The notes beneath the pieces were generated by a model, which saw only the letters and a list, made by a program, of their open reading frames with translations, ran no database searches and was not told the DNA's origin. 64,000 bases of DNA from Piromyces finnis. Lineage: Eukaryota; Neocallimastigomycota; Neocallimastigomycetes; Neocallimastigales; Neocallimastigaceae. The stretch spans positions 295,039-359,038 of the forward strand of contig MCFH01000056.1 in assembly GCA_002104945.1 (NCBI GenBank), read 5' to 3'. This document shows, piece by piece, positions 42,608 through 56,000 of this stretch (positions are counted from its first letter, which is position 1; each line of letters starts with the position of its first letter). A program made the translations under genes and the position numbers.

Positions 42608-44814
42608 TGCAATAAGATATACCCAAAGAGTTTATGATGAACAATACTTTAAATTGTTGTAGCAACACGTATATAAAAGGTTTATTATAATTTTAGTTAT
42701 TTATTCTGTAATAAAAAGTGTAGTTATTACCTTTTTATACAAGTTAATAATTAAAGTTTTATAAAAAAAAAAACCATAAATTTTAATAACACAAAACTTA
42801 CGTGCTTACTTATTAAATATTTAACCAATAAGTAATTAAAAATATTTTAAAACCAATTATTTAATAAACTTGTAATATAAAAAATTTTAATAAAATTGTT
42901 TTTCTAGCCTAGTTTAATTTTTATTTGTTTTGTTTATAGAAAACTGATAGAATGGATAGTTTCAAAAAAAAAAAAAAAAAAAAAAATTCCAAATCTTGGA
43001 TGTTTTTTTATTATAAGAAAAACTTTTTTAATCTAAAAATGCCAGAGAATGGACATTTATTTTTAATTATGATAATTTTCCTTTAAAGATTTATTAAAAT
43101 TATGATAAAGAATTTTCAAGTCTTTTGTGGCATAAGTTAAAATTAATGTCATTTATATTATAAATATATTGTTATTGGTTTTAGAATCATTTATATAGAT
43201 TATAAAAATACTATGACCCATATTTAATAAATAAATCCTAATAATATTGACATTATTGTAATATAGGGTTGGATTAGTATGTATTATTGTTATCCATTAT
43301 ATTTGTACATATAATTCAAAAATAGACAAGTTTTACACTAATAATTTAGTTCTTGTTAATTTGAATGGAATAGAATAATTTGATAATAATTAAAGATAAT
43401 TTGTTAATTAAGCCAGTGCCTTAGGAATAAACACTTTTGAATCATTAGTATAATCAAAATCGAATTGATTTTGGAGGGTAAGAGAATATATATTCAATGA
43501 TATAGGTATGATTATTATTCATTTAAAATTATTTTAATTTGTTTTTGTCATAATATACCTTTTAATTTTTTTTTTTTTTAGTTTTCGCATAAATTTTGCA
43601 GCCTCTAATGCAACGGAGATCAAGTTTATTGAAACATTATATTTTACTTCTTTTGAATCAAGGTCATTGTTTTAATTTACATTTATCTTACATTCATAGT
43701 ATTATAGAGTTAAAGTATTGAGGTTCTGTTATTGACGAAATTCTTGTCTAGGATAATAAATATATTTTATAATTTTTACTTGTTTTCTTTTTTTTAAAAA
43801 AAAATATTATTAACCTTGAATATTTTAAAATTTTAAAATTTTAAAAAAATATATAATAATTAAATATGTTTCCTACTATAGAAAATTGATTTTAAAAAAA
43901 AGGTAATACAATTATTTTTTTAAAAATATACAAGACTAGTGTAAAATGAGTTTTTTTTTTTTAAAAAAATCTTATTGTAAAGTATGCTGACATGTCAATA
44001 GACACTTGATGGAGTACTTAAAAGTAAAATTCTGTTATATAGACATAAAAATTGTCGTCACTATAGATTCAAGAAAACACCAGGCTTCAACTACCAAAAG
44101 TAAAAGTAATATAAAGGATTAAACTTTTGAAGAGATTCTCATTTAACATCTCTAAGAAATAAATTAATGACAGAAATTTTTCATGTTTAATTGAACTCCT
44201 AATGTTATTTATTTTTTTTTATAAATAATAATTACCAATAATCAAAAATAAAAATAGTATAATAAATCCTTTTTTTAATTTATTGGAATTTTTTTAACAT
44301 ATTAAAATCTATTTTTTTTATCTATTAATGGTACATTGATAGTATGGTTATATTTTTTATATTCCTTTTACACTTTTATTCCTCTCTCTAGTACTTTATA
44401 TTTCTGATAATTTTTTAAAAAAAAATAGTTTAACGATTAAATATTTTTAAAGTCTATTATTATTGAACCTTGAGTATTTTAAATATACACACATACACAT
44501 ATCCTTTTTAATATAAAATTTAAAAAGGTCAACTGACATTCAAAACTCTATAAAATATTATAAACATAAAGTAACTAGAAATTTCCCATTATATTTATTT
44601 TGTTGGAAAGTAGTAGTTAAAAAAAAACTTTATAATATTTCCTTGTAGTGAATTTATTTTTTAATTAATAAAAATAAAATAAAAACAAACTTTTATGAAT
44701 AAAAAAAAAAAAACAATGTTTTTATAAATTTTGATTAAAAACATTGTATGAAGTAAAAGAATATAAATAATAAAAGAATAACACTAATAATAGTTCAATC
44801 TTTTTTTATAAAGA

Positions 44815-45362
44815 TTTTTATTTTTTTAACTTCCGAGTGCATTTCTCCCATCGATCAGAGTTAGCTCCAATGGTGGTTCTTAGAGAAACGTTGGCTCATT
44901 CCTATTGCTAGGTGGTTGTGACCCTCCTGGTCTGTCATACTGTTTCTTCAGCTTCGACGCTCACTTAATCCATGTACATTAGATGCATGTCGTTGTACGA
45001 TATTTCACAACTACAATGCTAAGCCTCTTATAGTCAATTTGATCACGTGTCAACCGCCCCCTAATGTTTACACTTAAATTGATTAAGGAATATTATGTGT
45101 TTTTGGCATAGCCTAAGTCACCACTTATTAAGTTCTAATTTGGAATGTACCATGTACACTAGACCCTCTCAGGCCGGCTAGACGAGTGTTATTATCATAG
45201 TAGTAAATTAGAAAGTTCATTTATACTTACCTGAATATCATAACCCAACCCATGGCAAACCCAGTGGGAAAATCCACAGGCACTGACATCTGCGGGGTCG
45301 AACCAGAAGCCTTATGTATGCTAAGGAAACGCCTTAACAACCAGGATAAAAACTGGAACGAC
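44815..45362 (-). mobile_element. tRNA-derived SINE, copy 2
   Basis: Reverse complement of the SINE at 27982-28552. Blocks compared by eye over the head, middle and tail are identical or nearly so. The B box appears as GGGGTCGAACC on the plus strand near 45295. The tail is short (T5-A-T7 on the plus strand, 44815-44827). A 12-bp duplication TTTTTATAAAGA flanks it (44803-44814, 45363-45374). It is intergenic, independent of the retroelement cluster. Confidence 0.9.
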
Positions 45363-45374
45363 TTTTTATAAAGA

Positions 45375-47099
45375 AATCATTTTAATTATTATCAATTTTA
45401 TAATAAAAAAAAAATTATTAAAAAATGTTTGTTTTCCATTGAAAATTTTTATAAACTAACCCTATAAACAAATTAATTTAATCTAACCCTCTCAAAGTCA
45501 AAAAATTTAATTTTTTTAATTTTTTAAATTTTTCTTTTTTTTTCTTTACGACTTTTTGGATCGAAAATGTAATTTCTTAATCCTTTATTCATTTTATGTT
45601 ACAAAACAAAATATATAATATTTATTTATTAATAAGAGAAAATAAAAGTCTTTTATTATTAGTTTAATTTTATTTTAAAACAAAAAAAAAAAAAAGCAAA
45701 GTATTATGCCACTTTTAGTATAAAGAATACTCATTAATATTTACTCTTGGTTTACTGCTAGAACTTTAAAGGTTTTATATAAAAAATTAAAATATACTGA
45801 AAAAGACATTAAAGAAAAAGTTTTTAAATTTGTTAATCTTTCTCAATATCATCCTTATTAAATAAAGGAAAATGTCTTTTTTTTTTTAAAAAAGTATGAA
45901 TAATCTTTTGAATGCTGAAATTATAATTTTTTTTGATTTTTTCAACAAAAACAAAACAAAAACTTTAAATGAAACAGCAATTTTTTATTATTCTTTTTCT
46001 CTCATTTTTCTATCTATTTTCTTATAATTCATTATTATTAATATTTTTATTTTATTAAAAGGTTAAAATCTTTATTTATTTTTTTATTATAAAAAATTTT
46101 TTTTTCAATAGTATTAAATTTCTTTTTTTTTTTTTAAAAAAATAATTTTTTTTTGAAATAAAAAATCCGCAAATAAAAATTTTTTTTTTTTATTTTTATG
46201 ATGATGAATTATTAATTCAAAAAAAAATTTTTTTTTATTTTTTAAAAATAAATTATTTCAAAAAAAATAATTTTTTTATTTGCGGATTTTTTTAATATTC
46301 AAAAAAAATAAAAAATTATTTTTTTTAATATTCAAAATAAAAAAATAAAAAAAAATAAAAAAATTTATTGATTAAAATATTTAAAATATTTTTTAGAAAA
46401 TTTATTTTTTGAATTTATTAAAAATTAAAAAAAATTCCGAAAATTTTTTATTTTTTTTTTAACCTTTTTTTTAAGGGAGCGGAGGGTGAATTTATTTTTT
46501 TTAGCCTTTAAAAAAAATCTAAAATTTATGGTTTAACTATAAAAAGTAATAAAAAGTAAAAAGATAAAGTGGTAAGAAACAATTGTAAAAAAAAAAACAT
46601 TTTTCTTAATATTATTTATTATTAATTTCTTTTTTTTTTTTTTTTTACTATTTACTTTTTTTTTCTTGAAAAAATACCAAATAAACAAGAATTTCATTTC
46701 TTGTTTTTTCATTAATATAAATTAGAAAAAAAAAAAAAAGTAAAGAAAAAAAAAAAAAGAAACATTTTAAATCTTATTAAGATTAAATTGTAAATCGTCT
46801 TTTTCCTTTTGAAGAAAGAAAAAGGTATGAAAAATGTAAAAAATAATAATAATTATAAAATAATAAATATATAGTTTTAAAAAAAAATGGTTAAAAAACT
46901 ATATTAATTTCTTTTTTATTTTAAAATCTATGTTGTATTATTATTATTATTAGATATTTCTTTTCTTGTAAATACTTGTAGATAGTTGTTGTAAATAATA
47001 AAAAAAAAACTTTTGTAATATATAAACAATTTTTGAAATTTATACCCGTTTTCCTTTAAACTTTTTTTAAAATTTTGTAAATATACCAAAAAGGAAAAT
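45375..47099. other. AT-rich region upstream of the scaffoldin-like gene
   Basis: Dominated by A and T runs; no protein-like frame or RNA gene. It should contain the promoter and 5' untranslated region of the gene at 47100, but no specific box can be defended in such biased sequence. The start codon context is AAAATGG (A at -3, G at +4). Confidence 0.5.
46158..46293. repeat. Inverted repeat with TCCGC arms
   Basis: TAAAAAATCCGCAAATAAAAA at about 46159-46179 is the complement of TTTTTATTTGCGGATTTTTT at about 46273-46292, and A/T-rich flanks extend the pairing. The GC-containing core makes chance less likely than for the plain A/T palindromes nearby. Confidence 0.5.
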
Positions 47100-50000
47100 A
47101 TGGTTAATTTTAAACGTTTTGGCAGTCTTCTGCCGTTATTATTGGGAATTTCCAAAGTATTAGGAGCTGATGAAGTTGTCGAACAAGAAGGAAGTACTGG
47201 AAATAGTAATACCCCAAAGCCAATTGAATATAATTTTAATGATGGTCAACTTTATATTAAAGATGGAGTTACAGAATCACCATATAAAAATCCACTTCCT
47301 GGATATTATAAATACAAAGATATTGAAGGAACTGATAATTATGTTAAATGTGATAGGTATGAAAAATGTGAAGACATTACATCATCCTTATTAACAAAAT
47401 CAATTTGTAAGGTTAATGGAGAATTAATAATAAATAGTAGAAGTGAAAATAAAGTTGGTATTTGTTTAGAAAATAAGGCTTATACATTTGTAGAATTTGG
47501 TGAAAATGATAAAAACTATGTTGTTTCACAAAACGTAGAACTTTTTGGATTTGATGCTAAAACTACACATGTTTTGTTAAAAATCAGTACAAACTCTATT
47601 ACATTTGATAACACTGCTAAAGATTTTGAAGATCAATGTGTTCTTAAAGGTGACAATAATGGATATATCGTTGATCGTAAGGTAGATTTTTGTTCTACCG
47701 ATTCCACAGATATGTATTATACATGTAAAAGTGGAAAGTGTACCACTAAAAAACAAGATGATTATGAAGATGTAGAAACAGAATATACAAAAGAGAAATG
47801 TACATTTATTATTGACGAAGGTACTGTAAATAATTCTTGTACTAAGAAAGGTTATTATTTACATGTAGATGGTCAAAGTAAAAAATTAATTGAATGTTTA
47901 GTAACGCAAGCAGCACCATTAACTGGAAGAAGTGGAGAAATTTCTTGTGGAATAAAAACCACTACTGGTATAACTGGTTATTACTGGAATGAATTACAAT
48001 ACAATGAAATTATAAAGTGTGTAGATGGTGATTGTTCACTTGTAACTTTTGAAGATGAATGCCAAAAGGCTGGTGACTTCATAGATAATGGATATAATGT
48101 TAAATTATGTAATACTGCAAGTACTGCTTTTGTGTTCAAGGGAATTGAAGATAAATTAATTGAAGATAAAAAAGAAAACAATTATATTGATAATATTTTC
48201 GGTGAAGAAAATATTAGATATGTTGTTGATACCAATGATTACAAAGTAGAAATAAAAAAAGAACATGATATAAAAGATACAATTTTAGAAAACAAACACT
48301 ATATTTGTTCTAATGGAAAATGTAAAAAGACTGACATTTCTATCAATTCTAGTTTAGATTGTAAATACACTAATGCTAAATTAATAACTGAGCAAAAATA
48401 CTTTATTACTGCTGATGGACAATTTATTCAAGATACTGACAGTGACAAAGATAAATATTCAGGATATTTAATTAGTATTAAAGAAACAAAGTGTAATGTT
48501 ATTTCTAAATCAAATGGATATTATGTTTTTAGCGAAAGTCAATTAGTTTTCTGTAATACAGAACAAGGTTGTAAATTAGATAATAGTGTATTACTTGTAG
48601 CTAAACCTACAGATTATCCAATTTATCTTTTGAATTCTGATAATACTGATTCAACTAAATTAATTAGATGTACCTCATCAAGTGAATGCAAAGTTTATAA
48701 AGGTGAAAAAGGATATTATCTTGATGGAAGTGTAGATTCAAAGGAACTTAGTTTAATTTATTGCAATGGATCTACTTGTAGTGCTACCATGGTAGCATCA
48801 CGTAGAGCCTACTACACAAAAGATATTAATGGGGAGGTTACTACAGAAGGAATTATTTTATGTAATAATGGATGTGTTAAGGCTACATTAGGAACAGAAG
48901 AAAAATATTACTTAAATGGTGGTGTTGGAAGCAATGTTACGCCATTGATTCATTTCAAATCTGGTGCAGACCCAGAAATTGAAGTAATTGATAGTAGTAA
49001 GAAAGAATTATACAAAAATGCTAATGATGTTAAAGGATTTATATACTGTAGTTCTCCAACTGAATGTAGTGAAATTTCAAAATTCCAAGATAAAGAATAT
49101 GTAGATGTTAAAGAAAAGAAAATCCATTATTATGACGATGAAAAAGAAAAATGGAGTGAGTCAGATATTAATTTAGAAACAAATGGTGATAGTAATGCTT
49201 ATTACGTAAACAAATTAACAAATGAAATTTTAACTAATAACAATGAAGATGGTAAATTAGTTGTATGTAGTAAAGCAAGTGATGTTACTACCTGTGGTAT
49301 AGTAACTAAAGAATTCAAGACTTATTATATTAATGGTGGTGATGATAGCAAATCATTAATTCAATATGATAAAAGTAAAACTAAATTTTCTTTAATGAAA
49401 AATGTGGATGAAGGGTATTATATTAATTCTAATACTGATGTAATATCTTGTAATGAAAATTGTGAAAACTTTAGTATACCTGAAAATTGTGATGTAAATG
49501 AAGGAAAAATAATAAAATCTAGTAATACTAATAAATTTTGTATTTCCACTTCTAAATCAGTAGAATTGACCACTAAAGAAGAAAAATACATGGTTGGATC
49601 TGATAGTGATTCTAAAATATACAAAGTTAATAACAAGAATGTTTTGGTAGATAAAAGTGAAGGATATTATTTAATTAAAAGGGACGACACTAAAAAATTT
49701 GTAAGTGCTAAAGATATTGCTGGTGATGTTTATTATTGTAATGGTGTTAAGTGTGTTAAACAAACTATATCTGATGAAAAGTATTTACCAAATGATGATG
49801 AAAATACAAATTCCAACTTAACTAAAATTTACTGTAATGGTGGTCAATGTAAATTAAATGCAAAGTCAGCTACTGAAAATTACTGTATTAAAACAAATGA
49901 TGGCAATACTGACAAATCATTATATGTTTGTAAAGATGCCTGTGACTTTACTGCTCAAAACAATTGTAGTAATGAAAATAATAAGATTGGTTATTATTTA

Positions 50001-53000
50001 GGTTACTATAATTCCTACTTAATTAAATGTAGTGATAATGGTAATTGTGAAAAGGAAATCCTGGATGATAGTGCTATTGGATACTATTTAAATATGGATA
50101 ATAGTAAACCATTAATTCAATGTTACACCTCTTTAGGTAAAACTAATTGTGCTGCTGTTAGTGAAGTTAAAAATGGTTATTATACTACTCCAGAATCCAC
50201 AACAGATGGTAATATTATTAAGTGTAATAATGGAAAGTGTAAATTAGAGACTGTAACAGTTACTGCACAAGAAATAAAATATTTTGTTAGTGGTGAAACT
50301 AATAAACATATTACAAAATGTGAAGAAGTAGTTGAACAAGAACCAGAACCACTTCGTAGAAGTGGTGTTGAAATGGTTACAAAATGTACTGCAATTGCTT
50401 CTCCAAAATTAGGATGGTATGTCAATGGAGACAAAAATGCTAAAACTGAAGGTCTTGATTTAATTTTATGTTCAAAGACCAATGGCAGTTTTTCATGTAT
50501 TGAAAAACCAAAGAACATTGGTTATTACTTAAGTTCAGAAGATAATAAATTATTAAATTGTGATAAAACAGGATGTAATGATGTAGTTGATCTTTCAGAA
50601 AGTTCTGCTAATTCATATTATGTAAATGGTGAAAATAACCAATTAATTTATTGTCAAGGTCCAAACTGTAAATCAATTGATGTCAATAGTAAAGGATTTT
50701 ATTTATCTGCTACCAACCAAAAATATTTAATTAAATGTGACAAGGTCGATAAAAATATTGTTTGTACTGAATTAACTAAACCAGGTACTAATGGTGTATA
50801 CATGAATGCTGATACATATACTTTATCTCAACAACCATTAATTGTTTATAATGATGATGATTATGATGATTCTAAAAGCAAATTTAAACTTTCTGGAAAT
50901 GACATAAAGAATGGTTGGTATAAGAGTGCTGAAACTGATGTTTTAACAAAATCACCAGATAATTCTGTTATTAAATGTACCAATTCTAGAAACTGTAGTT
51001 ACGTAAAGGTAAAGGATAGTCAATGTAGTCCATCTATTGCTGGTGAATTTTCAAAGGTTAACGGAAAATTACAATGGTGTAAAACAGATGGTAGTGGTTT
51101 TGTTGATTTTGTCAATGGTGAAGTTATTTCTGAATTTAATAAAAATGATAAAATTCCAGGTGTCAATCTTCCAAGTGGTGTTAAAAAGGCCTACGCCTTA
51201 CTTCAAGTAGATACCACTTTTATAGTAAGATCGGATGCCGTCGATGGTTACAAATATGATAAATCCCTTTACTTCTGTCCAAAGGAAAAGTATGGTATTT
51301 GTACCGAAGTTAGTACTGCAGATTTAGTTCCAGGTATTTACATTGATCATAAGATTACAAATAAAGAAATTAAATGTAGTGAAGTAGATAAGAAAGTAAT
51401 ATGTGAAGAGACAGAAAATAAATTTGTTACTTATAGCGATGGATATAAAATAAATAATAAAGATATGTATGGAATTAATGTAGATTACATGTATGCATTT
51501 GCTAATAATGGAAATTCATTCCCAACTACTGGTGATTATTTCAGAGCAAATGTTAATAAATACTCTATAAAGTTGATCAAAAATATTGAAGGAGTTGAAG
51601 ATATAACTAAATATAATAATAAATTTGATTCTAATGGAAAATTATTTGTAAATAAAATTAAGGATAGTGAAGGAAAATTAAAAGAAAATGATGAAAACAT
51701 AGATGCTAATTATTATGATTATGATACTAATTACGGTTTTTATGAATATAGTAAAGTAAATGAAGCAATCTCTTTAGATAAAGTAGTTATTTACTTTAAT
51801 GAAACTGAAGAATTTAAATATGAATGTAAGATTGGTGATGTTTGTATTAAGAAGGAATTGACTGAAGTACCATTAAAAGGATTTAAATTTGATTCTGATG
51901 CAGGTGTACTTAAACCAGAATTTACATCCAATAAGGAAGAAAGAAAAATTGAATTTAAGGTAGGTACATATATTGTTGGCGATAGAGAAGTTACATATGA
52001 TAAAGATGGTAATTTTAAACAAGGAGAAACAATACCAAATTCTGATGATGCAGATGAAGGTAGTATATGCAAGGATGGTGGAGTTGTTGCATTTAAAGTT
52101 GGTGGTACTAAAACAATAAAATCAAGTAAAAGAGTATCCAAGTTTGTATTCAAGCCAGAAAGCGTTAATGCTAGTAAAAGATCAGAATCTGACGAAGCAT
52201 ATGGATTAATGGAATTAACACATTTATCCTGTACTGTATCCAAGGAAATTAGAAATATTTTCATTTCTGGTGAAGATGATGATGAAGAAAAAGATCATAT
52301 TATGATTACTGAAGAAATTTTAGATGTAGATTCTGCTTACTCTTGTAATGCAAAGGAATGTAAATCTATTACTGAAAATGAAATGACGAGATATTACATA
52401 AATACTGCTCAACAAGGTAAAATTAAGAATGCTTATGCAAAATGTGGATATGATGATAAAAAAAAAAAAGTAGTATGTGTATTATTAAATATTAAGGAAG
52501 ACGATAAATTATTATTTGAAAATGCTGCAGCTACTAGTGCCGAAGATGCTTTAATTTCATGTAATTACAAAGAAGGATGTAAGACTATGCCAGTTAGTGG
52601 TAAATTAGGTTTACCATTATGTGAGGAAAAGTATGATGATATTAAGCTTACTTATTATGTTCGTGTAGATAATGGTGAAGAGTTAGAAAAAGATCAATAT
52701 TGTATTGATGAAAAAGAAAAAATTGTCTCATCAAGTGAATTTATTGAAAGTGAAATATTTGTATTTGATATCACCTATAGACAAATTGATTATTCAAAGA
52801 TAAAAGAAAATCATAAATTCGCATCAATGTATTACAAAAATGAAAATAATGGTAAATATGTTCAAACTTATGGTTACATAACAAGTACTGATGGTTATTC
52901 CAAATTAACCAATGAAGGTTTAACTTTTATTAAATATAAAGATACTTATAAATCTTGTGAATTAGAAGGAACAGGTTCTATTATTAAAGAAGGAAGTGAT

Positions 53001-56000
53001 GTTGAAATCTGTATTGGTTCTGAACCCCCTAGAAAAATTACTGGAATGGACAATACTTATAATTTATTAAACATCAATTTAAATAATGTTTATCCTGAAG
53101 TTAATGCTGGTAATAAGATTCTTGTTAAAGTAAAAGGTGACATTGTATATTCAATTTATGAAGATGGATATGTTTTAATTGATTCAGATAATAAATTAGT
53201 TGAAATGACAGTCCAAACTAGAAAACGTGAAGTAGAACCAACACCATCACTAACGCTTTATCAATTTAATGTTAATAATATGTATTGTGATAGTATTGAA
53301 AATCCATCAAATGGTATATATAAGACAAATATGAATGAAAAAACAATTAATTGTATAGGCAAAAAATGTAATTTAAAGGATATTGAAAATTTACAATTTT
53401 CAAAGAATATTACTTATAGTTATATCAAAGATAAAAATAATCTATTTTCAAGTGTATCTACTGATGAATTTATTATTGAAATTAGTGAATACAAAATAAC
53501 TCCATTAATTGCTGATAATTACATTTTAATGGATGAAAAACTTTACTTATGTAATTCAAATAAGGAAACCTGTAATGAAGAAGACATTAAACCAGGTTGG
53601 TATATTTCTGGATCTGAGAGTTACAAGGCCATTAAATGTGAAAGTGGAGCTTGTAAAACTGTAGAAAATTTAAGTTCATCGTGTTCAAAGATGGGTGATT
53701 TAATTTACAGTACTTCAGCAAAGACTTATCAATTATGTAATACTACAAGAAACGGAAAGTCACTTGTTGATGCCGCTGGTTCTATTATTAATTTAAGAAA
53801 TGATAATAGTAATTATGATAAAATTAAGAGTGAATTCCCAGAACAAAATAATATCATTACTATAAGTAAGAATGCTGCTATTGGTATTGGTATTGATAGT
53901 GGTAGAAATGAAGCTACCGAAAGTATTTATAAACCAATAAAGACTTGTTATTCTATTAAATCGAATGTTGATGAAACAAAACAATGTCAATTCTCTTCTT
54001 CAGATTTAATAGCTGTCGGTAATTATTGTATAAAGAATGATCAATTGTATGTAACAACAGAAGAAAAAAAATGTCAAAAAGTTGATAAGAATACTGCTTT
54101 ATTATTAAATGGTGAAATTGAAATTAAAAGTGTAGCTGATATAACTTTAACTACAAGAATGTATTATTGTAATGGAGAAAAATGTGAAATTACAGCAGGA
54201 TATATGAAATTAGGAAATGATGAAGTAAAATGTGATTTAACTGGATGTGTTAAAAATGAAAGTATAACACACGATTTTACTGATCCTATTACTTATTCAT
54301 ATTCAGAAGACCCATCAGATTTCCCAGGTGCTGCTAATGTGAAATCAGCATTAATTGAAACTGGTAGTAATTATAAAGTATTATTTAAGGGAGATGGTTA
54401 TTATTTAATTAACAGTTCGAAAGAAATGTTAGATAAAGATTCAGAAGAAAATCCAAATTTATCAGCAAATGCAACTGGTAATTTATATTTATGTAATAAA
54501 AATGATTTAAGTTGTGTAATGCAAAATGATGATGATGCACAAGATAAAATTAATGGTTATTTCTTAAATGGGAAAACAAAGGATAATACATCAATTATTA
54601 TTTGTAAAGATGGTGTATGTTCAATTATAAATAATTCGAATGCTGATAATATTAATGATATTCATTATGGAACTGATAAATGTAACAGTACAATTAGTGG
54701 TAGTTTGGTCAGAGATAATAAAAAGAATGTCAAATTATGTATTTCTAATATAGCTCAATCATTCACAACTAATGATTCAGTAAAGTATTATGCCATTAAA
54801 TTGTTAAAGAACAATGCATTTGGTAGTGTTAGAGTTACAGAAGAAAATGATGTTGCTAATATTATTGTTAAAGTAACCAGCAAGTCAATCACCCAATACA
54901 AAGATAAGGGTTATATTTTACATAAATCCACAAATGAAATTGTTGAAAATGTTGGAGGTAATAACAGCGCTAGTCTCTACAATTGCAAAGAAGATGATGA
55001 TAACAGAGTTGTTTGTGATGCTGTAAAGAATATTAATAATGGATGGTACTTTAATGAACATTACAATGATAAAAGATATATAGTTTGCAATTCTGGTGCT
55101 TGTGATGTAAAGGAAGCTCCAGAACTTATGCAATGTCAATCCAGTGGATCATTAATTTACAATGATGGAAAATTCAAATTATGTAAGACACAAAATGAAC
55201 AAGTTGATCTTGTCGGAAATTACAAGGTTATTGTAAATATTTCAGGTAAAGAAAAATTCCCATCAATTGAAATGAATAATACTGAAATTTTGTTAGAAAT
55301 TAATAATAAAAACTCTGTTACTATTGAAAAGTTTGAAGGATATAAAATTATTAATGAACAAGATAAGAAATTAATTATAGATGATGATAAAGAAGGTTTA
55401 CTCTATAAATGTGAATCAACCGGAGAATGTAATAGAGTATTATTACCAAACCAAAATTATTATTTGAAGAATAACGCCACAGGATTTGCTGAAGAATTAA
55501 TATATTGTACTGGGGAATATGGATCCAAATGTGAAATTAAAAATCCAGAGGAAGGATTTTATGTTGGATCTGATGTTAACAAACCAATCATTCAATGTAT
55601 CCAACCAGGATATGAAGTTGATGGAAGTACTACCACAACTGGAAATATTGTATGTAAAGAAAGACAATTTAAAGAAGGTTGGTTTATGAATGCTGGTTCT
55701 GATAAGAATGAATATCCACTTATTTATTGTAATTATGAACGTGGTTGTGTTACAATTAAAGATTTAAATGATGGATGGTATATCAATACAGGAAGAGAAT
55801 CCATTTTTGGCTACGACGGATTGAATAATTCTACTATACCATCAATTATTAAATGTGAAGGTAATTCTTGTGATTATGTAAAAAGTAAAGATTTAAAGAG
55901 TGCCTGTGAAGAAAATGGAGGTGAAATAATTATTTCTAAGGGATCAATAAAATTATGTAAAAATAATAAAGAATCCATTGATGTATCTAAAGCAAGTAAC

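Larger units (their letters stand above)
40746..44802. other. AT-rich spacer without genes
   Basis: I see no protein-like frame and no RNA gene. It contains an (ATT)n run at 41546-41612, a (TA)n run at 42574-42603, several poly(A) and poly(T) runs, a 9-bp inverted repeat AAGGGTTAT/ATAACCCTT (40812-40856), and a polypurine-like TTTGAGGGGAATG at 42089 that recurs at about 7672 but has no recognisable LTR next to it. Confidence 0.55.

Noticed and set aside
46928-47155. 75-codon minus-strand frame over the start of the giant gene
   Set aside because: Overlaps the signal-peptide codons on the opposite strand and has a low-complexity product; no support.
51791-52264. 157-codon antisense frame inside the giant gene, and similar antisense frames up to 62,563
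   Set aside because: Shadows of the GAA/GAT/AAT-rich sense codons; Ser/Leu/Phe-rich products with no motif.
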